From DASXMT01 sp963781305 (GTDB taxonomy: Bacteria; Actinomycetota; Acidimicrobiia; Acidimicrobiales; RAAP-2), in assembly GCA_963781305.1 (NCBI GenBank), contig CAWAFL010000013.1:124001-188000 (forward strand): 64,000 nt of DNA, read 5' to 3'. Both the position numbers and the translations under genes were made by a program. The stretch's first letter is position 1. Every line of letters starts with the position of its first letter. Of this stretch, positions 1 through 8,052 are shown in pieces. Under the pieces are notes generated by a model. The model had not been told where the DNA came from, searched no databases, and worked only from the letters and a program-made list of their open reading frames with translations.

Positions 1-100
1 GAAGGCACTGCGCCGTTGGACGTCGGCCCGCAGCCCCAACTATGTCGGGGGTGACCTCGATGCCATCGCAGACCAGCTCATCCGCCGGCACGCAGCGTAA
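1..100 (+). CDS. C-terminal end of an unidentified protein (partial)
   Basis: An open frame enters from the left edge (codons counted from base 2) and stops at TAA 98-100. The 32 visible residues end in a helix-like segment containing PNYVGGDLDAIADQLIRRH. This has normal coding composition but is too short to name. Nothing else in the 140 bases that follow looks coding. It could be the tail of an enzyme or of a regulator; only the upstream sequence can tell. Confidence 0.45.
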   Translation, partial: KALRRWTSARSPNYVGGDLDAIADQLIRRHAA

Positions 101-239
101 TGGTTGCTCGCAGTCCGGGGCGACCTGGAACAGGATGGGGCGCTTCCGTCGTGACGACCGGCGACGTACAACCACCCTGATCGGCAAAGACGCCGACAGG
201 GTTGGCTAGACCACAAGAGCGACAAATGGAGGTGAAACC

Positions 240-529
240 ATGGTGACCTGGGACAAAGTGACCCCCGCAGACGTGTTGCGAGCAGTACGCGAGTACGACC
301 GACTCGGTCCAGAGAAGTTCTTTGCCAAGCATGGCTTTAGTCGTACATTGAGTTACGACCTCATGTGGGAAGGGCGCGCATATCCACCCAAAGCAATACT
401 GGGAACGGCATACGAGTTCGCCACCGGCAAGCGCCTTGCCTCAGGCGATTTCGAGGGCGGAAGACTGGCGCCGTCCGGATACTCGGAAAGCTCGGGTTCA
501 ACATTCGGCCGCGGCAACCGGACAGATAG
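240..529 (+). pseudogene. ScoMcrA-N-like head domain, frameshifted
   Basis: The ATG at 240 follows a strong ribosome site (GGAGGTGAAACC). The first 74 residues match the layout of the N-terminal head domain of the type IV restriction endonuclease ScoMcrA: VTPADVLRAVREYDRLG, a GF..TLSYDL segment, AYPPKAILG and DFEGG. The frame then turns into unrelated sequence ending at 593. If one base missing near 459-461 is restored, the reading continues as KTGAVRILGKLGFNIRP, the expected end of the domain, and stops at 527-529. The restored protein would be about 96 residues, the head domain alone, with no SRA or HNH nuclease part. The restored stop also removes the tail overlap with the GH65 gene. It may be a decayed remnant of a modified-DNA restriction gene or a stand-alone reader domain; a sequencing error is possible. 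Family assignment is from motif memory. Confidence 0.6.
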
Positions 530-565
530 AACTCGCCGTCACGAGGACGGAAACACCAGCGGGCT

Positions 566-2923
566 CTACTGGGGATGGCTGCGTTGGCGGTGAAGCGGAG
601 CACGCCCCGGTGGTTGCGCGATCTCCGGCGGCGCGCCCAGGGGAGGTAGCGCCGCCTCGACCGGGTGATCGTGGAGATCCAGCTGGTTGCCGTGGTGGAA
701 GACAGTGATCGGATCGCCCTCGAGGAGCTCGTAAGTCGCGCCGTCTGCCTGGATCGTCACCGAGAGACGACGGCCCCGATAGCGGAAAGTGAATCGGAGC
801 TTCGTGATCTCCTCGGGCAAGCGAGGGCTTAACCAGGGATAGCCGTTGCGGATGCGAAGCCCACCGAAGCCGGCAACGAGTACCGTCCATGACCCTGCGA
901 GCGAGGCGAGGTGAAGCCCGTCGCGAGTGTTGCGCTCGCGGTCGTCGAGGTCAATGAGCGCGGCCTCCCCCAGGTAGTCGTAGGCGAGGTCGAGGGCGCC
1001 GACCTCCGCAGCGAGGATGGCCTGGACACTGGCGGAAAGCGACGAGTCCCGGACGGTGATTGCGTCGTAGTAGGCGAAGTTCCGCAGCTTCTCTTCGGGG
1101 GTGAACGCGTCGCCGCAGAGGTACATGGCAAGCACGAGGTCAGCCTGCTTCACCACCTGTTTGCGGTAGAGGTCGAAATACGGGAAGTGCAGCAAGAGTG
1201 GGTACTGATCGGTGCGAGTGTGGCGGAAGTCCCACTGGTCATGGTTGGTGAAGCCCTCAGCCTGAGGGTGGACGCCCAGCCGTTCGTCATAAGGCATGAA
1301 GACTTTCTCGCCCGCATCTCGCCACGACGCGACCTCCTCGACCGAGACGTCGGATTGAGCGGCGAGGTCGTGGTGCGTGGTCGCAAGCCGAGCCGCCTCG
1401 AGCAGGTTTCGCCTTGCCATCAAGTTGGTGAACACGTTGTTGTCGGCAACCGCCGAATACTCGTCTGGGCCCGTCACGCCATCGATCCGGAAGCTCCCTC
1501 CGGAGTCGTGGTGGCCGAGGCTGCGCCAAAGGCGAGCAGTTGCGACCAGGAGGTCAAAGGCCGTCCCTCGCTCGAAATCCTCGTCACAAGTCGCGTCGAG
1601 GTAGCGGACGACGGCGTCAGCGATGTCTGCATTCACGTGGAAGGCAGCAATGCCGGCCGGCCAGTAGGCCGAGCACTCCTGCCCGGAGATCGTTCGCCAA
1701 GGGAACGCCGCGCCCTCGAAGCCCAGCTGACGGGCCCGCTCCTCAGCTGGACCGAGAATCGAACGTCGCCATTCCAGCGCGTCCTTCACAGAGGCCGGAT
1801 CGGTATAGGTGAGGACTGGGAGCACGAACGTCTCGGTGTCCCAAAATGAGTGGCCGTCGTATCCGGGACCGGTGAGGCCCTTTGCTGGGATGGCGCGGCA
1901 TTCGGATCGACACCCTGCCTGGAACACGTGGAAGAGCGCGAAGCGGACCGCCTGCTCGACCTCCGGATCTCCTTCGAGCTCGATGTCCGCGCCGCTCCAA
2001 AAGTCGTAAAGGTACACACGCTGTTCGTGGAGCAGGTCGTCCCAACCAGTCTTGCGCGCGCCCACGAGTGCGCCAAGAACCTGATCGTGAATTGCCGAGC
2101 GAGAGCGAGCCGCAGACCAGCCGTAGGCGAGGTACTTTCTGACCTGAAGTCGTTCGCCGGTTGCGAGCTGGGATGTGATCGTGAGTCGGGCCCAGTCATC
2201 GATGCTCTCCGACTCTGTCGTCGTTCCTTCAGGACCGTCAACCTCGTGATCCATCGCCGCCCCAATACGCAGCCCGCTCTGCCTTGTCCGGTGGACAAGG
2301 AGAGCCCGGCACCCATCGGACCCGTGCTCTTCGGACACGAGCGGGCTGTCGAGGTCCGCCGCGGCGCGTGGGTCGCCCCCAGCCTCGGAGACGGGCTCGT
2401 TGGTGACGAGCTCGGACTGCAGCACCACGCGCACCGGGGTGTCGGCTGCCTCGACTTCGTAGTGAATGGCGGCAACACTCCGCTGAGAGAGCGAGACGAG
2501 CCGGACGCTCCTGACGAGCACCGTCGCGCCAGCGGGTGAACGCCAGGTCACGGTGCGCGTGAGCGTACCCGCTTGAAAATCGAGGCACCTCTCGTGGCTA
2601 AGCACCGTCCCGTAACGGATGTCGAACGGCTCGTCATCCACAAGGAGGCGGAAGATCTTCCCGTTCGTCACGTTGATGATGGACTCGCTTGATTCCGGGG
2701 ACCCGTACGTAGCCTCGCCGTGGGGAAATGGACGGCGCTCGTAGACAGCGTTGAGGTACGTCCCGGGGGTCGCTGTCGGTTCGCCCTCGTCAAGGTTGCC
2801 GCGGAAGCCGATGTGGCCGTTGGACAAGGCGAAGAGCGACTCGCTCTGGGCCAAGATATCGAGGTCAAGTGCCGTTTCCCGCAGGCACCACGGCTCGATT
2901 TGGAAGCTCGGGTGACCTATCAC
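566..2923 (-). CDS. GH65 family disaccharide phosphorylase (trehalose/kojibiose/maltose type)
   Basis: A 785-residue cytoplasmic enzyme expected to phosphorolyse an alpha-linked glucose disaccharide to beta-glucose 1-phosphate and glucose. The N-terminal super-sandwich domain carries LSNGHIGFRGNLDEG (about residue 35). The (alpha/alpha)6 barrel shows FWDTETF (about 360-366) and VTGPDEY near 488, where the Glu is the family's general acid. The frame is open further upstream to 3079, but that part is Arg-rich and lies over the preceding gene. The GTG at 2923 is chosen because it overlaps the stop of the phosphatase gene as GTGA, so the two are translationally coupled. Family and reaction class are clear. 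The exact substrate cannot be read from sequence; trehalose is the likeliest given the beta-phosphoglucomutase partner and the sugar genes at the other end of the window. Confidence 0.9.
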   Translation of the reverse strand: MIGHPSFQIEPWCLRETALDLDILAQSESLFALSNGHIGFRGNLDEGEPTATPGTYLNAVYERRPFPHGEATYGSPESSESIINVTNGKIFRLLVDDEPFDIRYGTVLSHERCLDFQAGTLTRTVTWRSPAGATVLVRSVRLVSLSQRSVAAIHYEVEAADTPVRVVLQSELVTNEPVSEAGGDPRAAADLDSPLVSEEHGSDGCRALLVHRTRQSGLRIGAAMDHEVDGPEGTTTESESIDDWARLTITSQLATGERLQVRKYLAYGWSAARSRSAIHDQVLGALVGARKTGWDDLLHEQRVYLYDFWSGADIELEGDPEVEQAVRFALFHVFQAGCRSECRAIPAKGLTGPGYDGHSFWDTETFVLPVLTYTDPASVKDALEWRRSILGPAEERARQLGFEGAAFPWRTISGQECSAYWPAGIAAFHVNADIADAVVRYLDATCDEDFERGTAFDLLVATARLWRSLGHHDSGGSFRIDGVTGPDEYSAVADNNVFTNLMARRNLLEAARLATTHHDLAAQSDVSVEEVASWRDAGEKVFMPYDERLGVHPQAEGFTNHDQWDFRHTRTDQYPLLLHFPYFDLYRKQVVKQADLVLAMYLCGDAFTPEEKLRNFAYYDAITVRDSSLSASVQAILAAEVGALDLAYDYLGEAALIDLDDRERNTRDGLHLASLAGSWTVLVAGFGGLRIRNGYPWLSPRLPEEITKLRFTFRYRGRRLSVTIQADGATYELLEGDPITVFHHGNQLDLHDHPVEAALPPLGAPPEIAQPPGRAPLHRQRSHPQ

Positions 2924-3678
2924 GTCGGCAGCAGCTCCGAGAGATCGCCGACGACGATGGTCGCTCCGTTCTCGAGCAGCGCTTCGCGGTTCCCGCCGCG
3001 GTCGACACCGACGACAATGCCGAAGCTTCCCGCCTTCCCGGCCTGGACCCCGGAGACCGCGTCCTCGAAGACGGCGCATTCGCCCGCTGACATGTGGAGG
3101 TCCGAGGCCGCGGAAAGGTAGGTCTCGGGAGAGGGCTTCCCCGCGAGGTGACGCTCGGCCGCAGTGATCCCGTCGACGATTACGTCGAACAGATCGGTAA
3201 TACCAGTCGACGCGAGAACATTGGTCGTGTGCGTGCTCGCAGACACGACGGCAGTCCGGAGGTCGACGGCGCGTGCGGCACGCACGAAATCGATCGATCC
3301 GGGGAAGGTGCTCACGCCTCGCTCGTCCATGAGCTGGAGGAATCGTTCATCCTTCGATCTGGCCAGCGCATGCACCGATCCTCCTCCGGGCGGGTCCTCG
3401 GGCGATCCTTCCGGGAGCGAGATATGGCGCGATGCAAGGAATGTGCGGACCCCCTCATCCCGGAGTCGCCCGTCGACGTACTCGCGATAGTCCGTGACCA
3501 TGTCGAACGGTTTGTTTTCCTCCCCGAGCTCTGGGTCTCTGTGCGCCAAGAACGCGTCGAAGGTTGCCTTCCATGCCTCGGCATGGAGGCCCGCAGTCGA
3601 TGTCAGCACGCCGTCCAGATCGAAGAGGCACGCGTGCACGGTGGCCGGGAGGGCAGGAGGCGAACTGGTGATCGTCAC
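2920..3678 (-). CDS. HAD-family beta-phosphoglucomutase
   Basis: A 252-residue HAD-superfamily protein. Motif I is CLFDLDGVL (Asp20 nucleophile and Asp22), followed by a helical cap with the beta-PGM-like LHAEAWKATFDAFL. Motif II is VVSAST, the motif III lysine lies in GKPSPETYL, and motif IV is FEDAVSGVQAG. The enzyme would convert beta-glucose 1-phosphate made by the downstream GH65 phosphorylase into glucose 6-phosphate, a known operon pairing. The start is GTG 3678; no strong ribosome site is visible in front of it. The phosphorylase start overlaps its stop by four bases. A role as a general sugar-phosphate phosphatase is possible but less likely in this context. Confidence 0.85.
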   Translation of the reverse strand: MTITSSPPALPATVHACLFDLDGVLTSTAGLHAEAWKATFDAFLAHRDPELGEENKPFDMVTDYREYVDGRLRDEGVRTFLASRHISLPEGSPEDPPGGGSVHALARSKDERFLQLMDERGVSTFPGSIDFVRAARAVDLRTAVVSASTHTTNVLASTGITDLFDVIVDGITAAERHLAGKPSPETYLSAASDLHMSAGECAVFEDAVSGVQAGKAGSFGIVVGVDRGGNREALLENGATIVVGDLSELLPT

Positions 3679-3954
3679 ACTATGCGCCTGCTACAGAGAG
3701 AATCGCTGACCAGCGTGGTGGCCGAACCTGGTTTGTAACGCGCCCCATCCCGCTGAACGAGGTCAGAACGATCGCACGCACGACTAAACCTTAACGATGC
3801 ATCTGACGAATTGCACCCGTCAGGGTCGTCGTCAGCAGCTCTATCGACACTGATCCCGCATCCGTGTCGAGTGGCTTGGAGTAGCCGGAATCGGAGTTGT
3901 GAGTGCAAACACTGGGAAATCCTGTGGATGTTTGCGCCAGGACGTGCTCCCGTC

Positions 3955-3979
3955 GCAAGCGGCCTGATGGGCCGCTTGC
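3955..3979. repeat. Perfect 10-bp hairpin in the 3.7-4.5 kb gap
   Basis: GCAAGCGGCC (3955-3964) and its exact complement GGCCGCTTGC (3970-3979) enclose the loop TGATG. There is no T-run on either side, so it is not a standard intrinsic terminator. It sits about 280 bases upstream of the phosphatase start in a stretch without a recognisable gene (3680-4483). Confidence 0.6.
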
Positions 3980-4188
3980 CAGCCAGAGACCAGTTACGGA
4001 CCAGGGCGATACACGCGCCCGATGGTTCGCCCGAAGCGTGACTGTCACATACGCGTCACATTGAGGGCCACGTGGTCAACCGTTGGACACCAGCGTGATG
4101 ACGGCGGCACGAATTCCGGGACTAGCGGTAGACCCGAGTTCCAAAAGAGGCTCGCCGCCGATCGCCTGGAAGGTACGAGCCAGAAGGA

Positions 4189-4386
4189 TTAACGAGTTCG
4201 ATTCGTCTGATTGGATTTCGATAAGCCTATGACCAAACCAGTGACCATGATCACGAAGAACGAGAGCCACCAGCTGATCGAGAGTCCAATCAAGGTGATG
4301 GCAAGGATGGCGCAGCTGAGAAATAGACGGCTTGGAATGACACCAATGGTAGCGGCGGGATGCCAGGTATGGTTATCGGCTCCGCT
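4189..4386 (-). pseudogene. Possible remnant of a small membrane protein
   Basis: Within the gene-poor gap 3680-4483, one minus-strand frame without a normal start codon is open from the TGA at 4387-4389 to TAA at 4189-4191. It encodes two adjoining hydrophobic stretches (LFLSCAILAITLIGLSISWW and LSFFVIMVTGLVIGLSKS) followed by a short polar tail. This composition is unlike random high-G+C sequence, and the tail looks like the end of a small inner-membrane protein. The only candidate initiators are weak TTG codons inside the first hydrophobic stretch. The rest of the gap, apart from the hairpin at 3955, shows nothing recognisable. Confidence 0.25.
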
Positions 4387-4483
4387 TCAGGAGGCATCCG
4401 TCGGCCGTGCCAACACTACGTCAGCGGGTACCCGATCTGACGCTGCGTCAGAGCCGCGTCGGATCGTGCCGATCATCGCCGCC

Positions 4484-6190
4484 TTAGTGGCCGAAACGCC
4501 CGGATCCCCTTCGTCCTGGTCCAGAGACTTCTGAGGTCCCCGTGCCCGACAGGGCAACCGTCTCGGATGCGATGGGACCGTAGAACGGGCCCGAGATCAC
4601 GAGCTGGCCCGATAGGGGGCCGGTCTTGGTCGGATGGGCGCGGACCACGATCTGACAGGTCGCTCCGCTGGCCAGCGGTCCAGTGCACGTGAACTCGGTC
4701 ACTTCAAAGTCAGGGCTGCTCAGTCGATAGCCGTTGACGGTGGTCGAAATGGAGTCGAAGTTTCGTACCGAGATCGTCTGAGGGGCACTGACCGCATCGA
4801 CCGGAGTGGGTGGCAAGGTGATTGCGGGCGGAGTGAAGAAGAGTGGCAAAAGTGGACCGGTGGTGACGGGGACCCGTACAAGGCTTTGACTATTCCAGGC
4901 GTCGAACAGCAGCAGGTCCCCGTTGCGTGGCGTGACACCCTCGCCAGACGGCCGGTACACGACTATCACCTGACACGACTTGCCGGGCGCGATCGCCTCG
5001 TTTTGGCATTGGTTTGTGATGACATAGGAATCTCCGATCTCACCGGGAGAGACCGAGGCAGCTAGCCTCAAGGGGGAAGTGCCGACATTGGTGACAGTGA
5101 CGGTCTGTGGTTCACTCGAGGTTCCCACTTGTTGGGGCGTTGGGAAGCTCAAGCTCGTCGGGGAGGCCGAAACCAGGGGGGCAGCCACCCCGACAGCGTG
5201 CAGTGGCAAGGTCTCTTGACCTGATCCACCCCAAGGCCCTGACACCGTGAGATTGTCAGTGGCTGGGCCCACGTGTACACCCGGTGTGTAGGTGATGCCC
5301 ACGGTGCAGGTCGCTCCCGAGGGAAGCGCCCCGCACGTGGTCCCCGTAACCCTGAAGCCGGACCCCGGCGTCGTTCGGACACTCGTCACCGAGGTACCGA
5401 CCGTCCAGAAGTTGCGGAGGCTGACCGTTTCAGTGCCGCCGCTCTGACCATCTGGCACCGATCCCAAGTTCAACGACGTCGATGGGGTGAAAACGATCGG
5501 CAACCATTGAATCAATACGGGAACCCGCGCCAAGGTCGGCCCGTTGCTCGCGTTGAAAAAAATACTCACATCTAGACTCTGACCCCCGAAGGGGGGGTTG
5601 AACACCACGCTCAGCACGCACGAGTGGCCAGGCAGTAGCGCCGGTTCCGGTGAACAGCCGCTCAACCTCAAGAGACCTTGCGCATCTTGTGAGAAACCTA
5701 CGTTCAGGTTGATCGCCGACCCGGTTGTGTTGGTGAAGGTCAGCTGCTGCGGCGGGCTCGAAGTCATGGGCTGTTGGGGCGCGAACGTAAGGCTGGTAGG
5801 CGTAACCGGATTGCTGGCGGGCATCACCGGACTGTTGGGCGTGACGGGCGTGCTGTTTGGCGCAATCGAGTTGTTGGACGTCACCGGACTGCTAGTGGAC
5901 GTCACCGGGCTGCTTGTGGAGGTCGCCGAACTACTCGTTGGCGTCACCGGACCGCTCGTTGGCGTCACCGGACCGCTCGTGGGCGTCACCGGAGTGGTGG
6001 TGGACGTTACCCGGTTGGCCCCGACGCCGAGCGCCGTGGCTCCGTGGCTCGGCGAAGCCGGTCGTGGATCGGCGTTGACACTTGGGGCTAGCGCGACGGT
6101 CCCTAGTACGACACTGAGGGCGAATACGACTCCGCAGGTAGTCGACACCCGCCGGATGGGCCGTGTGATTCGTCCTCGGCGTTGGTTCAT
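4484..6190 (-). CDS. Exported choice-of-anchor D / ASPM-SPD2-hydin-like repeat protein
   Basis: A 568-residue exported protein. The ATG at 6190 is preferred over an upstream in-frame codon at 6235 because AAGGAGAG lies just before it. The N-terminus is RR-rich and followed by a hydrophobic core (GVVFALSVVLGTVALAPSV) and an Ala-type cleavage region, a typical signal peptide. Residues about 60-140 form a low-complexity linker built from PVTPTS/PVTSTS units. The rest contains four immunoglobulin-like segments of the choice-of-anchor D / hydin type, each with a pattern like FTNTTGSAINLNVGFS, SVRNF or VTVTNVGTSPLRL and paired cysteines (C..ALPSGATC, C.GPLASGATCQI). These domains usually mediate surface display or binding. 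No anchor is visible at the C-terminus. It is divergent from the pentapeptide protein, which is also exported. Confidence 0.8.
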   Translation of the reverse strand: MNQRRGRITRPIRRVSTTCGVVFALSVVLGTVALAPSVNADPRPASPSHGATALGVGANRVTSTTTPVTPTSGPVTPTSGPVTPTSSSATSTSSPVTSTSSPVTSNNSIAPNSTPVTPNSPVMPASNPVTPTSLTFAPQQPMTSSPPQQLTFTNTTGSAINLNVGFSQDAQGLLRLSGCSPEPALLPGHSCVLSVVFNPPFGGQSLDVSIFFNASNGPTLARVPVLIQWLPIVFTPSTSLNLGSVPDGQSGGTETVSLRNFWTVGTSVTSVRTTPGSGFRVTGTTCGALPSGATCTVGITYTPGVHVGPATDNLTVSGPWGGSGQETLPLHAVGVAAPLVSASPTSLSFPTPQQVGTSSEPQTVTVTNVGTSPLRLAASVSPGEIGDSYVITNQCQNEAIAPGKSCQVIVVYRPSGEGVTPRNGDLLLFDAWNSQSLVRVPVTTGPLLPLFFTPPAITLPPTPVDAVSAPQTISVRNFDSISTTVNGYRLSSPDFEVTEFTCTGPLASGATCQIVVRAHPTKTGPLSGQLVISGPFYGPIASETVALSGTGTSEVSGPGRRGSGRFGH

Positions 6191-6416
6191 TCGATTCTCT
6201 CCTTCAGGATGGAAATCCGGAGCCTCGTGTCCCAACGCAGCGTGTGATCACCCGGGAGCAAACACCCTAATCGCCCTGGCGCCCACCGATGAGGGCCGAG
6301 TGAACTAGGGATCCGGTGTCCGGCGCTCCTGGGTCGAGGCATCGCAGCCGTGTCCTCACGGAGGTCGGGACGTTCAGTGCTATAAACCTGTCCATCGACC
6401 ACATGAGGGGCTCACC

Positions 6417-7049
6417 ATGAACAGACTCTTCGCCGTCCCCATGGTTCTTGTAGCCCTCGTTGTCTCGACGGTCGGAATCAGCTCGACCGCGGGGGCATCG
6501 GGAGAGCCCCTCGGCGATTGTTCAGCGCCGGCGGCGCACGACGTCAACTGGGATGGCTGCGACCTACACGGCAAACAATTCGTCGACGCCAATCTCACCC
6601 GCGCCCAGATGATCGGGACCAATCTGAGCGGTGCCAACCTGAGCGGTGCCCGACTGGATCATGCCACGCTGTACGACACCAATCTGAGCGGCGCCAACCT
6701 TTCGCGCAGCAATATGGACTCGACGTACTTGCGGAAGGCCGACATGGAAGGAGCCAACCTGAGCGACGCCCGTTTGTATCGTGCCGACTTCATGAGCGCC
6801 GATCTGCGACGGGCCGACCTTCGGGGCATCCAGGAGCTAGGCCAGTCCCATTTTGGACGAGCCAATCTCACTAACGCCGACCTTTCCGGGGCCAGCCTGC
6901 AGGATCCGTCGTTCATCATCACGAACCTGTCGGGGGTGGATATGACTGGCACGACAATGCACAGCGCGCAGAGCGAGGGGATCAGAGGAACTCCAAAGGC
7001 CCTACCCGATGGCTGGGCGCTCAAAGATGGGACGTTCCACAGGACCTGA
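6417..7049 (+). CDS. Exported pentapeptide-repeat protein
   Basis: A 210-residue protein with a signal peptide (MNRLFAVPMVLVALVVSTVG..., Ala-x-Ala near residue 27). A DVNWDGCDL entry strand leads into about 20 A(N/D)LSG-type pentapeptides (residues about 45-180), such as ANLSGARLDHATLYDTNLSG. These should fold into a right-handed quadrilateral beta-helix. A short capping tail follows. GAGGGG sits before the ATG. The export signal distinguishes it from cytoplasmic gyrase-protecting pentapeptide proteins, so its role is probably extracytoplasmic and otherwise unknown. Confidence 0.85.
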   Translation: MNRLFAVPMVLVALVVSTVGISSTAGASGEPLGDCSAPAAHDVNWDGCDLHGKQFVDANLTRAQMIGTNLSGANLSGARLDHATLYDTNLSGANLSRSNMDSTYLRKADMEGANLSDARLYRADFMSADLRRADLRGIQELGQSHFGRANLTNADLSGASLQDPSFIITNLSGVDMTGTTMHSAQSEGIRGTPKALPDGWALKDGTFHRT

Positions 7050-7083
7050 GACCGGCCGCACCTGAGGCATGAGATGCCGCCCG

Positions 7084-8052
7084 CTACACGCCGACCTTGG
7101 CCCGCAGCTCGCTGATCAGTGTGCTCATTGCCGAGATGGGGACGAACGCCCGGGCCGCGTCGGTGAGAGCATCCCGGGAGCTGGCATCGAGCTCGAGTTC
7201 TGAAGAGGCCACGTTGAACTCCAGCTGTTCGACTGAGGAGGCACCCGGGATGACGACGACACGGGGGAAGCTGAGCAACCAGGCCAATGCCACCTGCGCC
7301 GGCTTGGCGTCATGGGTGGCCGCAACCTGGCGCAGGACGTCGAGCAACGGGGCCACCCGCCGAAGGTTCTCCATGCCGAACAGCGGGTTCGTCCGACGCA
7401 CGCCACCAGGCCGGTTTTCCGCGGTGTACTTTCCGCTGAGGAGACCCTGCGCCAGAGGACTGTAGGCCATTACGATTCGGCCCTCCTGCTCGGCGAATGG
7501 CACCATCTCCTCGAGCGGGCCCGCCTCGGCCAAAGAGAATTGGACCTGGTTGCTGACCACACCGGACCCGAGCGCGGCATCGGCCTTCCGCCACCGCTCG
7601 AGCGAGTAGTTCGAGACACCGGCCGCACCGATCCGACCCTCCTCGAGCAGGGTTCGCATCCCCGGCATGATCACCGAGTCCGGTACCACCGGATTGGGCT
7701 GGTGGACCTGATAGAGCGGAATGCGACTTAGTTGCAGCCGACGGGCGCTGCCTCGCTCGCGGTTCCGCACGATCACCGGGAACGGGGCCACCGGAAAGAT
7801 CTTGCTGGCCACGATCACCTCGGTACGGTCTGCTCCGAGGGCTTCGCCCAGGATCCGCTCGCTCTTGCCAAATCCGTAGGCCTCGGCCGTGTCGAAGAGA
7901 GTCACTCCCAGCTCGATCGCTCGGCGGACGATGTCGTGGGCAGTGCCCGTCGCGTAGGCATTCCCGTAGCCCCACTCTCGCGAGCCGAACTGCCACGTCC
8001 CCAGCCCGACCTGGCTCACCCGACCCAGACCTGCGACCTCGATGTACTTCAT
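7084..8052 (-). CDS. Aldo/keto reductase
   Basis: A 322-residue NADPH-dependent aldo/keto reductase. The catalytic tetrad is visible: Asp and Tyr in LFDTAEAYGFGKSE (about residues 52-65), Lys in VIVASKIFP, and His in YQVHQPNP. The C-terminal phosphate-binding region reads VVIPGASSVEQLEFN. The ATG at 8052 overlaps the ftsH stop as ATGA, so it should be translated from the ftsH transcript. The substrate cannot be told; general carbonyl detoxification would suit coupling to a quality-control protease. Confidence 0.9.
   Translation of the reverse strand: MKYIEVAGLGRVSQVGLGTWQFGSREWGYGNAYATGTAHDIVRRAIELGVTLFDTAEAYGFGKSERILGEALGADRTEVIVASKIFPVAPFPVIVRNRERGSARRLQLSRIPLYQVHQPNPVVPDSVIMPGMRTLLEEGRIGAAGVSNYSLERWRKADAALGSGVVSNQVQFSLAEAGPLEEMVPFAEQEGRIVMAYSPLAQGLLSGKYTAENRPGGVRRTNPLFGMENLRRVAPLLDVLRQVAATHDAKPAQVALAWLLSFPRVVVIPGASSVEQLEFNVASSELELDASSRDALTDAARAFVPISAMSTLISELRAKVGV

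Noticed and set aside
2924..3079. N-terminal extension of the GH65 enzyme
   Set aside because: The 52 codons are Arg-rich and overlap the phosphatase gene; GTG 2923 with GTGA overlap is better.
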